Positions 1 to 7,541 are shown, numbered from the stretch's first letter. The stretch is 17,121 nucleotides of DNA from an uncultured Collinsella sp. (GCA_900553935.1 USFK01000015.1:1-17121); one strand, 5' to 3'. Notes: generated from the sequence alone by a model not told the origin. Numbers and translations are program-made.

Positions 1-38
1 CGGAGTCCGCACGCAGCACACATGATACACACCGACTT

Positions 39-1211
39 TCAGCCCGGCAGCAACACGCCCTCGGTGGAGAAGCAGAGCACAGAGCTCGTCTTGTCCAGGC
101 CGATGAGCTCCTTGAGCTCGGCGTACTCGGGATCAAGCATGAGAGTCTCGACCAGGCCGGTGGTCACAGCGCCGGACTCGCCGGAGATGACGCGCGGGTC
201 ACCCTTCTCGGGAGCACCCAGGGTGCGCATGCCGCGAGCGGTGACCCAGTCGGGGCAGGACACGAAGGCAGTGGTGTGGTTGCGCAGGATATCCCAGCCC
301 AAGATGTTGGGCTCGCCGCAGCACAGGCCGGCCATGATGGAGGGCATGTCGCCGTCCACGATGCGCGGATCGCCGTCGCCGGCGGCAGCACCCTTGTACA
401 GGCAGGCGGCCGGAGCGCACTCGACCACAACGAAGGTGGGCGGGTTATCGGGATACAGGTTGGTGAAGTAGCCCACCACGGCGCCGGCCAGCGAGCCCAC
501 GCCAGCCTGGACAAAGACGTGCGTCGGGCGGTTGATGGCCATCTCGCGCAGCTGCTCGGCAGCCTCGGAAGCCATGGTGCCGTAGCCCTCCATGATCCAA
601 GACGGAATCTTCTCGTAGCCCTCCCAGGCGGTGTCCTGAACGATGACGCCGCGCTCGCAGGCATCGGCCTCGGCGGCGGCCATGCGCACGCACTCGTCGT
701 AGTTGACCTCTTCGATGGTCACCGTGGCGCCCTCGGCGGCGATGTTATCGAAGCGGGGCTTGGTGGAACCCTTGGGCATGTGCACGACGGCCTTCTGGCC
801 CAACTTGTTGGCAGCCCACGCCACGCCGCGGCCATGGTTGCCGTCGGTGGCGGTAAAGAAGGTGGCCTGGCCAAAGTCCTTGGCAAGCTGATCGGAGGTC
901 AGGTAATCGAAGGTGCACTCGGCAACGTCCTTGCCGGTCTCGTCGGCAATGTAGTTGGCCATGGCAAACGAACCGCCCAGGACCTTAAAGGCGTTGAGGC
1001 CAAAGCGATAGCTCTCGTCCTTAACGCACAGGTTGGACAGGCCCAGGCGCGCGGCCTGGCCGTCCAGGCGGGCAAGTGGAGTGACGGTGTACTGGGGGAA
1101 CGACTGGTGGAAGGCACGGGCCTTCTTCACGTGGTCGAGACTCATGATTCCCAAGTGCTTGTCATCGCTCTTGGGCATCGTGTTGCCCGCCCACTGGATC
1201 TTATCGGCCAT
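39..1211 (-). CDS. dpaL: 2,3-diaminopropionate ammonia-lyase (C-terminus aberrant)
   Basis: PLP-dependent fold-type II enzyme of the YgeX/DpaL family, which converts 2,3-diaminopropionate to pyruvate and two ammonia in the cytoplasm. The PLP lysine is K76 in GLNAFKVLGGS. The two aspartates that align with the known catalytic acids are D123 (TATDGNHGRG) and D193 (VQDTAWEGY), and a glycine-rich phosphate loop QAGVGSLAGA follows. The GTATG-proximal start at 1211 has AAGGAG eight bases upstream. The protein is 390 aa against roughly 400 in the family. It stays family-like up to SVLCFSTEG and then ends abruptly in VLLPG, where homologues continue with a conserved GDTD...VW tail of about 15-20 residues. 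The gene is divergent from a YheO-like regulator. In enterobacteria dpaL lies in the ygeW-ygfK-xdhD purine-degradation cluster, matching the genes at the other end of this window. The family call is very secure; the last five residues are doubtful because the window edge lies 38 bases away. Confidence 0.93.
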   Translation of the reverse strand: MADKIQWAGNTMPKSDDKHLGIMSLDHVKKARAFHQSFPQYTVTPLARLDGQAARLGLSNLCVKDESYRFGLNAFKVLGGSFAMANYIADETGKDVAECTFDYLTSDQLAKDFGQATFFTATDGNHGRGVAWAANKLGQKAVVHMPKGSTKPRFDNIAAEGATVTIEEVNYDECVRMAAAEADACERGVIVQDTAWEGYEKIPSWIMEGYGTMASEAAEQLREMAINRPTHVFVQAGVGSLAGAVVGYFTNLYPDNPPTFVVVECAPAACLYKGAAAGDGDPRIVDGDMPSIMAGLCCGEPNILGWDILRNHTTAFVSCPDWVTARGMRTLGAPEKGDPRVISGESGAVTTGLVETLMLDPEYAELKELIGLDKTSSVLCFSTEGVLLPG

Positions 1212-1303
1212 ACGGTAAACTCCTTAAGTCCTCTCTTGCCGGCCCCCGCATACGCGTTTCAGCCCATTCCCATTCATGCGACTGAACTTTTATGTGGATG
1301 CCA

Positions 1304-1318
1304 AACAAAAAGTTTGTT
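1304..1318. promoter_or_regulatory. Palindromic operator candidate, copy 1
   Basis: AACAAA-AAG-TTTGTT, a perfect 6-bp dyad with a 3-base centre, in the AT-rich region between the divergent dpaL and regulator genes. The same arms recur at 1355-1369, centre to centre 51 bp. I infer an operator for the divergently encoded DauR-like regulator; no binding is shown. Confidence 0.55.
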
Positions 1319-1354
1319 AGCACTGTTCTATCACACTTTTTGATTGGTAAACCT

Positions 1355-1369
1355 AACAAATTGTTTGTT
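1355..1369. promoter_or_regulatory. Palindromic operator candidate, copy 2
   Basis: AACAAA-TTG-TTTGTT, identical in its arms to the copy at 1304-1318. The 51-bp spacing is close to five helical turns, so two bound dimers would sit on about the same DNA face. The sites lie 93-160 bp before the dpaL start and 120-185 bp before the regulator start, so either or both genes could be controlled. I could not choose a -35/-10 pair with confidence. Confidence 0.55.
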
Positions 1370-1488
1370 GCCGTAATCGGTACCTTTTCGCCGCCGAACG
1401 GTCACATAACGCAGCGACGCTTTCGTTATTTGCGAACAAGTGTGGTTTATGGCAAAGTGTGCCCAAACTAATTTTTAGGAAGGCACCC

Positions 1489-2142
1489 ATGACCCCCGCA
1501 CAGATTGAGTTTTATAAGCGCCTTGCACACGGCCTGGCGCTCCAATTTGGCCCCAACTGCGAAGTCGTCGTCCACGATCTGGAGACCGAGGACGTGGACC
1601 ACTCCATCGTAGTGATCGAAAACGGCCACGTCAGCGGGCGCAAACGGGGTGACGCCCCCAGCCATATCGTGTTTGAGTCCATGCACGAGGGCACCACCGA
1701 CGTGCACGACCGCGAGCCATACCTCACCAAAACCACCGACGGCAAGCTGCTCAAGTCCTCGACCATCTTTATCCGCAACGACGAGGGCAAGCCCGTCGGC
1801 ATTTTGGGCATTAACTTTGACATTACGCTTATGAAGGCTTTTGAGCGTTCGCTCGACGCCTTTACCGGCACCGGCGGCACGGGCTACACCGAGCCCGAGC
1901 CCATTACCAAGAACATCGGCGACCTGCTCGAGGACCTGCTGCACGAGTGCGAGCAGTTTGTGGGCAAGCCCGCGGCGCTCATGACCAAAGACGAGCGCAT
2001 TCGTGCCATTGGCTACCTCGACCGTCGCGGCGCCTTCCTCATTTCCAAGTCGAGCGAGCGCGCCTGCGAGTTCTTTGGCATCTCCAAGTACAGCTTCTAT
2101 AGCTACCTCAATGAGGCCAAGGCGGCGGCCGACGACAAGTAG
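1489..2142 (+). CDS. YheO/DauR-like PAS-HTH transcriptional regulator
   Basis: A 217-aa protein of the YheO family: an N-terminal PAS-like sensor (about residues 5-115) and a C-terminal HTH_22 DNA-binding region (about 160-212, from KDERIRAIGYLDRRGAFLI through FFGISKYSFYSYLNEAK). DauR, the characterised member, represses D-arginine catabolism genes. Here the ligand is unknown; the divergent dpaL suggests diaminopropionate or a purine-pathway metabolite. An in-frame GTG 30 bases upstream exists, but AGGAAGG at 1477-1483 sits correctly in front of the ATG at 1489, so that start is preferred. No membrane segment or signal peptide is visible. The two identical palindromes in the upstream region are candidate binding sites for control of itself and dpaL. 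Family assignment is firm; the target and ligand are inferred. Confidence 0.88.
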   Translation: MTPAQIEFYKRLAHGLALQFGPNCEVVVHDLETEDVDHSIVVIENGHVSGRKRGDAPSHIVFESMHEGTTDVHDREPYLTKTTDGKLLKSSTIFIRNDEGKPVGILGINFDITLMKAFERSLDAFTGTGGTGYTEPEPITKNIGDLLEDLLHECEQFVGKPAALMTKDERIRAIGYLDRRGAFLISKSSERACEFFGISKYSFYSYLNEAKAAADDK

Positions 2143-2224
2143 GCACTCGCCCAGATTGCCCTCCCCTTTTGGGCGCGAGTTCTGGAGAGCATGAATCCAA
2201 GACCGAGCCGCTTGGAAAGTTCCA

Positions 2225-2230
2225 TATAAT
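2225..2230 (+). promoter_or_regulatory. -10 box candidate
   Basis: A perfect TATAAT 35 bases before the start codon at 2265. No convincing -35 lies 16-18 bp upstream, so the promoter is only partly supported. Confidence 0.4.
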
Positions 2231-2264
2231 CGATGTCATTAGTATTTCGAAAGGGTGGAACAGA

Positions 2265-3251
2265 ATGGCGTTGAGCAAGGCATCATGCACCGGTCGCGGA
2301 TTGATTCCGGCAATTGGTGGACATGTGCACCGCATGTTCGATGAGGGTGAAGACGACCTGTTTTCGCTGAGCCTTGACGACGTGATGGATGATCGCCCGT
2401 GGACCGCCGACGAACTCATGGGCGGTGGGGTTCGCCCGTCAAGCCCCAATTCCGCACTTGCGCCTAAGCCCGCATCTGCGCCGACTTCTGCGCAGCCGCC
2501 TGTTTCGACGCCCGCGTCTACGCCCGCACCCATTTCGGCGCCCACGCCCACTCCCCGCCCCGCAAGCGACCCGTCCGAGACGGCGGCATTTCTCGCTGCG
2601 GCGACGCGGAACAAATCGGCCGACAGCACCGTTATGTACAGCGCCCAGCAGTTGCCTGTTCCTGCGGCACGCAAGTCTCCGGTCACAAGGCTCGATGAGC
2701 CCGTTGCCCATCAGGTTGCCTACGATTCCTGGGCTGCAGCCGATCTGGATGAGACCTCTACCGGCATGCCGGCGCTCGACGTTCCAGTTAACCCGCTTTT
2801 TGCCGCCAACACGAGCGCCGCGGACTATGAGGGCGGTGCGGCATATTCCGATTATTCCGATGGCTATGCTGGCACCGATCGCATCGAGACCGAGGATTAT
2901 GGCACCGCATCGAGCGATTATCTCAACGATCCGTACGCTGCCACGCCTGCACCGGAATATGACCCGGAGGCCGCGTCCGCGCCGGCGTATACCAAAAGCA
3001 CGGGCGAAGAGCGCTTCGCCGATTATTACGCCGAGGAAAAGGCACTGCATTTCTCGGAATTTCCGCAGGCAGTCAAGGTTGCCTTTATCGCCATTGTCAT
3101 TGCCCTGCTCGGCGTCATTGCGTTTGAGGGATTCCGTCTGTTCTCCGGCCCCACCCAAGCGGAGTCGGAGACCCAGCAAAAAGAGAACGATGACGAGTAC
3201 CTGGACATCAACACCCTCAAGGGCGACCCCAACGACGGAGACGACGAGTAG
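2265..3251 (+). CDS. Unknown low-complexity single-pass membrane protein
   Basis: A 328-aa protein that I do not recognise. The first about 65 residues are ordinary sequence with an acidic stretch (DEGEDDLFSLSLDDVMDD). They are followed by a Pro/Ala/Ser/Thr-rich segment (about 70-110), an acidic Tyr/Asp/Ala-rich middle (about 160-255), one hydrophobic helix (about 273-300, with VAFIAIVIALLGVIAFEGF) and a short acidic tail ending DPNDGDDE. There is no N-terminal signal peptide. A C-terminal anchor with a long N-terminal cytoplasmic part is the natural topology, though the reverse is possible. The ATG at 2265 is preferred over an upstream in-frame TTG at 2169 because AAGGGTGG precedes it and a TATAAT lies 35 bases upstream. 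It is convergent with the ATPase gene that follows. A role in the cell envelope or division is only a guess from the layout. Confidence 0.75.
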   Translation: MALSKASCTGRGLIPAIGGHVHRMFDEGEDDLFSLSLDDVMDDRPWTADELMGGGVRPSSPNSALAPKPASAPTSAQPPVSTPASTPAPISAPTPTPRPASDPSETAAFLAAATRNKSADSTVMYSAQQLPVPAARKSPVTRLDEPVAHQVAYDSWAAADLDETSTGMPALDVPVNPLFAANTSAADYEGGAAYSDYSDGYAGTDRIETEDYGTASSDYLNDPYAATPAPEYDPEAASAPAYTKSTGEERFADYYAEEKALHFSEFPQAVKVAFIAIVIALLGVIAFEGFRLFSGPTQAESETQQKENDDEYLDINTLKGDPNDGDDE

Positions 3252-3288
3252 CGAGGGTTAAGGGAGGGCCGGAAGAGCCGGCGGCATG

Positions 3289-4611
3289 TTACGGCTCCAA
3301 AAGCCCTGCCATAAAGATGGGCAGATACAGCACGTCACCATCGCGGTGAAGATTACATTCCGCAAGTACCAGGGCGCGATCGATTCCGTAGCCCTTCGTC
3401 GCGAGCGCGTTGTCGAGCGCCGCGTGGGACTTAAAGCTCTTGCCCGACTTGACCTCGATGGCAAGGACCTCCCCATCGAGCGTCTCCTCCACAAAATCGA
3501 GCTCGCCGACTTTTTTAGACGTAAAGTAGCGCAATCTGAATCCGTGGGCTTTGAGCTCTTGGGCAACGAAGCCCTCAAACGCCGCCCCCATGTTCATGCC
3601 AAAGGCGTCTTCCGCCTCCCCATCAAAAACTCCTTGGGCGACCCTTTTGGAATACGACGACATGAGCATTCCGGTGTCCAAGTAAAACAGCTTGAACAGA
3701 TTTCGTTGCTCCCCCAATAAAAGGGGTGCCACGGGCGCCGCTACGTTATACACGGGAAGCGCGACACCCGCCTCCGATAGCCAGAGAAAATGATCTGTCA
3801 CCTGCGAAAAACGTTTGACACCGTTAATCGATGACAGTTTGAATCGCTTGTTTTTGGAGCCGGCCTCGCTGGGAATCAGATCATAGATATCGCGAATAAC
3901 CAAGCGTAGCTCAGGCGGAGCGTACTTTGCGATGTCATCGCGATACAGGGCGTGAAGATCGCGATGGATGTTTCGAACCTCGTCGACATTGCGCGTCGCC
4001 AAGAAGGAATTGACCGCGTCGGGCATGCCCCCCACCACCACATACTGATGGAACAGATTGAGCAAGCGGTCATACAGATAGCCGGGGAGCTCCTTTTCGT
4101 CCTTTAGACAACCCCTGAGCATGTCAAACGCTCCGGCAGCAACGCCGCTTGCCCAGCAGAACTCCTCAAAGTCGAGCGGGTACATCTGGACCTGCTCGAC
4201 ATACCCCACCGGCAGGGAATCGATGCCCTCGAGCTCAACGCCAAGGAGCGATCCGGTAAGGATGTATCGAAAGTCGCCGCGCTGGACCAGGTATTTGATA
4301 AACGTCACTACGTTGGGGCATCGCTGCACCTCGTCGATAACCACAACGGTCTTGTTCGCAACCATCGGCTGCGTTGCAGCAATAGACATGCGCATAAGCA
4401 GGTCATCCGCGCTTTTTGCCGCCAAAAACGAATCGCGCACGGACGCGTCGGCGATAAGGTCGAACGTCGCGACATTTTCGAACGATTCGCTTGCAAAGAC
4501 GTTGACCAAATATGACTTTCCTACCTGTCGGGCGCCCTTGACCAAAAGAGCCTTGTTAGGCGACGAGGCAAGCCAAGATTCAAACTGTGCTTTCGCTTTT
4601 CTCTGTAGCAT
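3289..4611 (-). CDS. AAA ATPase with DUF4143 C-terminal domain
   Basis: A 440-aa ATP-binding protein of the AAA_14/DUF4143 family, usual length 400-450. Walker A is G26-x4-GKS33 (GARQVGKS), Walker B is VVVIDEVQ with D93-E94, and a sensor-like YILTGS follows near 117. The C-terminal DUF4143 region ends in a PD-(D/E)XK-like core: E347 in AFEGFVAQEL, D372 in GELDFVE, and E386/K388 in AIEVKSG. The cellular job of the family is not established; members are common, often multi-copy and accessory. A GTG at 4644 would add 11 residues, but AAGGGG seven bases before the ATG at 4611 and the family's usual MLxRK start favour 4611. Its upstream region holds four direct repeats spaced exactly 33 bp (4647-4763), suggesting autoregulation or a DNA partner. 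A second, truncated relative lies at 10261-10911. Confidence 0.9.
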   Translation of the reverse strand: MLQRKAKAQFESWLASSPNKALLVKGARQVGKSYLVNVFASESFENVATFDLIADASVRDSFLAAKSADDLLMRMSIAATQPMVANKTVVVIDEVQRCPNVVTFIKYLVQRGDFRYILTGSLLGVELEGIDSLPVGYVEQVQMYPLDFEEFCWASGVAAGAFDMLRGCLKDEKELPGYLYDRLLNLFHQYVVVGGMPDAVNSFLATRNVDEVRNIHRDLHALYRDDIAKYAPPELRLVIRDIYDLIPSEAGSKNKRFKLSSINGVKRFSQVTDHFLWLSEAGVALPVYNVAAPVAPLLLGEQRNLFKLFYLDTGMLMSSYSKRVAQGVFDGEAEDAFGMNMGAAFEGFVAQELKAHGFRLRYFTSKKVGELDFVEETLDGEVLAIEVKSGKSFKSHAALDNALATKGYGIDRALVLAECNLHRDGDVLYLPIFMAGLLEP

Positions 4612-4629
4612 AAGCGTACCCCTTATTAC

Positions 4630-4644
4630 GTGCTGTTTTAGCAC
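4630..4644. promoter_or_regulatory. Short inverted repeat before the ATPase ribosome site
   Basis: GTGCT-GTTTT-AGCAC, a 5-bp stem with a 5-base loop, lies between the 33-bp repeat array and the ATPase ribosome site. It would form a small hairpin in the ATPase leader or act as a small operator. Confidence 0.3.
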
Positions 4645-4646
4645 TA

Positions 4647-4763
4647 GGATACACTTTTCCGTGGTTGCTAGATGCTCATTTCGACACTTTTTCGAGTTTT
4701 TGAAGTGTGTATTACGACACTTTTCCGTACTTTTACACGGGATATTTCGACACTTTTTCGGAT
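4647..4763. repeat. Four phased 33-bp direct repeats upstream of ATPase
   Basis: The core CACTTTT occurs at 4652, 4685, 4718 and 4751, exactly 33 bp apart each time. The best three copies extend to (T/A)CGACACTTTTYCG; the copy nearest the gene is degenerate (ATACACTTTTCCG). The rest of each 33-bp unit is not conserved except for T-rich tracts. The array starts about 36 bases before the ATPase start codon. Exact phasing near three helical turns suggests several proteins bound side by side on one DNA face. It lacks the long identical repeats of a CRISPR. Confidence 0.85.
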
Positions 4764-4785
4764 TTAAGCCTAACAGCAGCCGGCG

Positions 4786-4831
4786 AAATCAAGCGCCGTC
4801 TGCACATCATTTCGCAGGCGGCGCTTGATTT
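4786..4831 (+). other. Long 18-bp hairpin
   Basis: Arm 4786-4803 and arm 4814-4831 are complementary over 18 positions with one G-U wobble, loop 10 bases. This is far stronger than chance. Only a weak T-rich tail follows (TTTGTGTCC), so it is not a classical terminator. It starts the leader of the 121-aa gene at 4980, or it could be a remnant of a small mobile repeat. Confidence 0.75.
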
Positions 4832-4861
4832 GTGTCCGCGCGCGCTGATAGACTTCCTCTT

Positions 4862-4885
4862 GCCCGCAGGGAGCGGGCGCGTTTT
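4862..4885 (+). terminator. Terminator-like hairpin in leader
   Basis: Stem GCCCGC (4862-4867) / GCGGGC (4873-4878) with a 5-base loop, followed by GCG and TTTT (4882-4885). It could be an intrinsic terminator or attenuator 95 bases before the start codon at 4980. The T-run is short and offset by three bases, so confidence is moderate. Confidence 0.4.
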
Positions 4886-4892
4886 ATCCAGA

Positions 4893-4931
4893 GTCGGGGT
4901 AGAGAGTTGGCTCCACGATCCCGACGCCAAC
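4893..4931 (+). other. Possible pseudoknot in leader RNA
   Basis: Two 6-bp pairings interlock: GTCGGG (4893-4898) with CCCGAC (4920-4925), and GTTGGC (4906-4911) with GCCAAC (4926-4931). The 5' arm of the second lies in the loop of the first, as in an H-type pseudoknot, or the two are alternative folds. It lies 49 bases before the start codon at 4980. No known riboswitch or T-box signature was recognised. Confidence 0.35.
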
Positions 4932-4979
4932 CGGCCAAGAGGCACGGTGGCCCTGCCAACATCGATGAAAGGAGTCCGT

Positions 4980-5345
4980 ATGGACAATTTCTCTGTGCGC
5001 AGTGAGCGCAACTTCCACAACCTGGCAGCCAAGCCAAAACGAATGCATCTTCTGGATAAGCCAAATGGCTACGCCTCGGCTTTGGTGAAGAGCGGCCTCT
5101 CCCACCAGATGCGCTTTACCATACAGAAGCTCGAGGAAGAGCTCTGTGTTGCTGGCAACCCACATGTTCTGCAGATCAAGCTGCTCGGAGACGACTCGCG
5201 CGAGCCGTCCAACTGGAAGCTCTTCGCCGACGGAGCGTGCGTCGCAAGCGGCTCGGGTGACTTTGCCCGCGAGTGCTTCTACGAGGGAGCTGAGGTGTTT
5301 CTGGACCTGTGTCGCGACGCCGTACGCACGGCCGAGCTGTACTAG
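4980..5345 (+). CDS. Unknown 121-aa protein
   Basis: A small soluble protein of mixed composition that I do not recognise. No signal peptide, membrane helix or known motif is seen. The reading frame is open from 4707, but AAAGGAG six bases before the ATG at 4980 marks the real start; the upstream extension would run through the 33-bp repeats and hairpins. Codon use and the good ribosome site support a real gene. Visible blocks are a basic N-terminus (RSERNFHNLAAKPKRMH), a central FTIQKLEEELCVAGNPHVLQIKLLGD and a C-terminal GDFARECFYEGAEVFLDLCRDAVR with two cysteines. It is preceded by about 200 bases of strongly structured leader, suggesting control at the RNA level. It could be a small accessory regulator, but there is no evidence for a function. 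Confidence 0.65.
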   Translation: MDNFSVRSERNFHNLAAKPKRMHLLDKPNGYASALVKSGLSHQMRFTIQKLEEELCVAGNPHVLQIKLLGDDSREPSNWKLFADGACVASGSGDFARECFYEGAEVFLDLCRDAVRTAELY

Positions 5346-5576
5346 TGGAGCCAGAGGGAGTATGAGCTGTTGAGTGCGGCCCGCGGGATTGCGGGGGCGT
5401 AGGAACAGAAGCCTCATGATGGTGGCCTCGGCTGGAATGACGTATCGCTCGATAAATGATCTCAACAACGTAGCCGATGCGCCGCATTTCGCCTCAAAGG
5501 CATTGAGCGATCGGGCGGCGTCCAGCATTTCTTTGATATCCCCAATTGATTGTTCCGAGAAAGTCTCTTCATGCCC
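5346..5576 (-). pseudogene. Possible gene remnant
   Basis: On the minus strand an open frame just after a stop at 5577-5579 reads like real helical protein: EETFSEQSIGDIKEMLDAA, then ARSLNAFEAKCGASATLLRSF and IERYVIPAEATIMRLLFLR. Codon third positions resemble neighbouring genes. It has no ribosome site, begins after a stop, and then runs antisense into the 121-aa gene, so the true end is unclear. I infer the decayed tail of a lost gene; it may instead be non-coding. Confidence 0.25.
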
Positions 5577-5605
5577 TCATAATCGCCCTTACGAGAAACT
5601 TGGAC

Positions 5606-5630
5606 GAGACGGGCGTCCATACGCCGTCTC
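5606..5630. other. Inverted repeat
   Basis: GAGACG-G-GCGT, loop CCAT, ACGC-CGTCTC: a 10-bp stem with one bulged G. It lies about 100 bases before the surface-protein gene. No T-run follows on either strand, so a terminator is not supported; it may be an operator or leader element. Confidence 0.4.
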
Positions 5631-5726
5631 TAAACTAACGAGCCGTTCGCGGAAAGAACATCAGGCTAGCGTGGGCCAAAGATATACTGGTATCGTTGCA
5701 ACAATTATGGAAGATCGGCATCGTCA

Positions 5727-7541
5727 ATGACCTCCTTGAAATTCTCCAGGCGCTTCGCGCTTAGCCTGCTCGTCCCGCTGTCCGCCGCCGTAGCGCTAGC
5801 TTTGCCCTCAACCGCCCTCGCTGCGTCGGACCCGAACCCGCCCAGCATCTCCAACGTGACGTTATCCGCGACGACAGTCACGGCCGGCTCCACGCTGCAT
5901 GTCGGCTACGATGTGGACGACCCCGATGGGGTGCGGTCAGTCACGCCGATAGTCGAGGTCGTCGTCAATAGCGATGACGGGGACCAGGGCAACAGCTCCC
6001 GCCTCGCCTTCCGGTCGACCGGCGACACGACCGCGGGCTTCGATATCCCCACCTCCCCGAGCGACCGGCCCTGCAGGTACCGGATCATCGGCCTCGGCGT
6101 GACCGATAGCCTTGGATGGGTTACCGATGTCTACGACGCGGCGTATGCCGAGGAGAAGGGACTCAACTCTCCGACCTTCGCCACCAGCCCCCTCGTCTAT
6201 GAGGTGACCGAGGGGCCCGCGGACCAGAACCCGCCGACCGTGTCCTCCGTGTCGTTCTCGAGCAGGGAGGTCGCGACCGGTGCCGACTTCCACATCTCTT
6301 GGTCCGTCGCGGACCCGGACGGCGTTCGCTCCGTTTCCCCCATACTGCAGCGGGGCTGGGAGGATAAGGACGACGGCTGCTCCGTTTCGTCGGCCTATTA
6401 TCACGGAGGCTCGTCTATCGACGGGTTCGACCTCACATTCGACAGCAATAGGATCGGAAGGCACAGGCTGATCGGCCTTTCGGTCACCGATGACCTAGGG
6501 TTCGAGACCGATGTGTACGAGAGTTCCTACGCCAGGGCCAACGGCATCTCGGGCGCGACTTTCTCGGTTGCCGACCCGAGCGAGCTGTGCTTCGAGGTGA
6601 CCGGCAGCGCGATCGACCGGAACCCGCCCACGGTCTCGAACGTTTCCATCTCCGCGAAGAGAGTCCCTGTCGGCGGGCTCCTCCGCATCTATTGCAATGT
6701 AGGCGACGCGGACGGCGTGAAGTCTGTCTCCCCGATTCTCGGCGACCCCGGCTATGTCGAGGACCCGAACTCTGTAAAGGCCCGTAAAACGTTGAGCTGC
6801 AGCTACGATGCGGCAAGAGGCTATATCGAAATCGAGTTCCCCACGTCGCTCTCGATGGGCTCGTTTGAAATCCATGCCCTCGCGGTCCTCGACAAGGCGG
6901 GTCATGAGACCTTCGTCTACAGCTCCGCCTACGCCGAGCGTAACGGCAAGACCGGCGTCCGGACCTTTGATGTCGACGACGCGGAGAACGTCACCTTCGA
7001 CGTGACCGCCCCGCTGTATGCCGCCACCAAGGGCAACGGGCAGGCATATGCAAAGGGCAACGAGAACGGTCTGACCTTCCGCTTCAGCGGTCCTCTCGAT
7101 GAGTTCACGCGTCTCCTCGTGGACGGAAATGAGGCCTCCGCTGAGAACTACACCGCAACCAAGGGCAGCACGATTATCGAGCTCAAGCCGGCCTACCTGG
7201 ACACGCTTGCCGCCGGCGGACACACCGTCACGGCCGTCTGGAAGGACGGGACGGCGACCGATGCATCCTTCACCGTGGAGGGGAAGGCCCAAGGGGAGCA
7301 GGCGGGCGGCAAGACCGATGTAGATTCACCCGGCGACAACAAAAGTGATCCTGCCACTCCTGAAAAGGACGCCGACGAGGCGTCTACAAAAAGGTCGGGA
7401 CACACGACAACCGATGAACTAAAGCTCGCCGTAACCGGCGACTCCGCTTGGATGGCCAGCATCGCATTAGCCATGGCGGCCACGGCCTGCTTCGCGGCAG
7501 CGAGAAGGCTTGAGCCCAAGCAGCATAGGCACGAACAGTAG
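5727..7541 (+). CDS. Secreted LAxTG-anchored surface protein with three 131-aa repeats
   Basis: A 604-aa exported protein. Signal peptide 1-32: basic MTSLKFSRR, a hydrophobic core, and cleavage after ALA. Three tandem Ig-like repeats begin at D35, D166 and D297, exactly 131 residues apart, each opening D-x-NPP-(S/T)-(V/I)-S and carrying a (D/G)-D-(P/A)-DGV-(R/K)-SV-(T/S)-PI motif. A fourth, different domain (about 436-518, KGNGQAYAKGNENGLTFRF to TDASFTVEG) resembles a domain common in gut surface proteins. A hydrophilic linker (520-566) leads to LAVTG (567-571), a hydrophobic helix and a basic tail, the layout of a class E sortase substrate. The ribosome site is weak (GGAAG, 5709). It probably displays the repeats outside the cell for adhesion or binding; the ligand is unknown. 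No sortase gene is in the window. Codons are strongly C/G-ending. Confidence 0.85.
   Translation: MTSLKFSRRFALSLLVPLSAAVALALPSTALAASDPNPPSISNVTLSATTVTAGSTLHVGYDVDDPDGVRSVTPIVEVVVNSDDGDQGNSSRLAFRSTGDTTAGFDIPTSPSDRPCRYRIIGLGVTDSLGWVTDVYDAAYAEEKGLNSPTFATSPLVYEVTEGPADQNPPTVSSVSFSSREVATGADFHISWSVADPDGVRSVSPILQRGWEDKDDGCSVSSAYYHGGSSIDGFDLTFDSNRIGRHRLIGLSVTDDLGFETDVYESSYARANGISGATFSVADPSELCFEVTGSAIDRNPPTVSNVSISAKRVPVGGLLRIYCNVGDADGVKSVSPILGDPGYVEDPNSVKARKTLSCSYDAARGYIEIEFPTSLSMGSFEIHALAVLDKAGHETFVYSSAYAERNGKTGVRTFDVDDAENVTFDVTAPLYAATKGNGQAYAKGNENGLTFRFSGPLDEFTRLLVDGNEASAENYTATKGSTIIELKPAYLDTLAAGGHTVTAVWKDGTATDASFTVEGKAQGEQAGGKTDVDSPGDNKSDPATPEKDADEASTKRSGHTTTDELKLAVTGDSAWMASIALAMAATACFAAARRLEPKQHRHEQ

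Noticed and set aside
276..1343. Plus-strand open frame of 355 codons opposite dpaL
   Set aside because: Gly/Val/His/Ala-rich shadow with no ribosome site; the dpaL motifs lie on the other strand.
2389..3261. Alternative 290-codon frame overlapping the membrane protein gene
   Set aside because: Arg/Pro-rich shadow; the other frame has a ribosome site, a membrane helix and an acidic tail.
4920..4979. T-box or known riboswitch before the 121-aa gene
   Set aside because: GGTGGCCCTGCC only loosely recalls the T-box AGGGTGGNACCGCG motif and no specifier region was found.
5374..5730. Plus-strand 118-codon frame before the surface-protein gene
   Set aside because: No ribosome site and it crosses an inverted repeat; the minus frame looks more protein-like, though neither is convincing.
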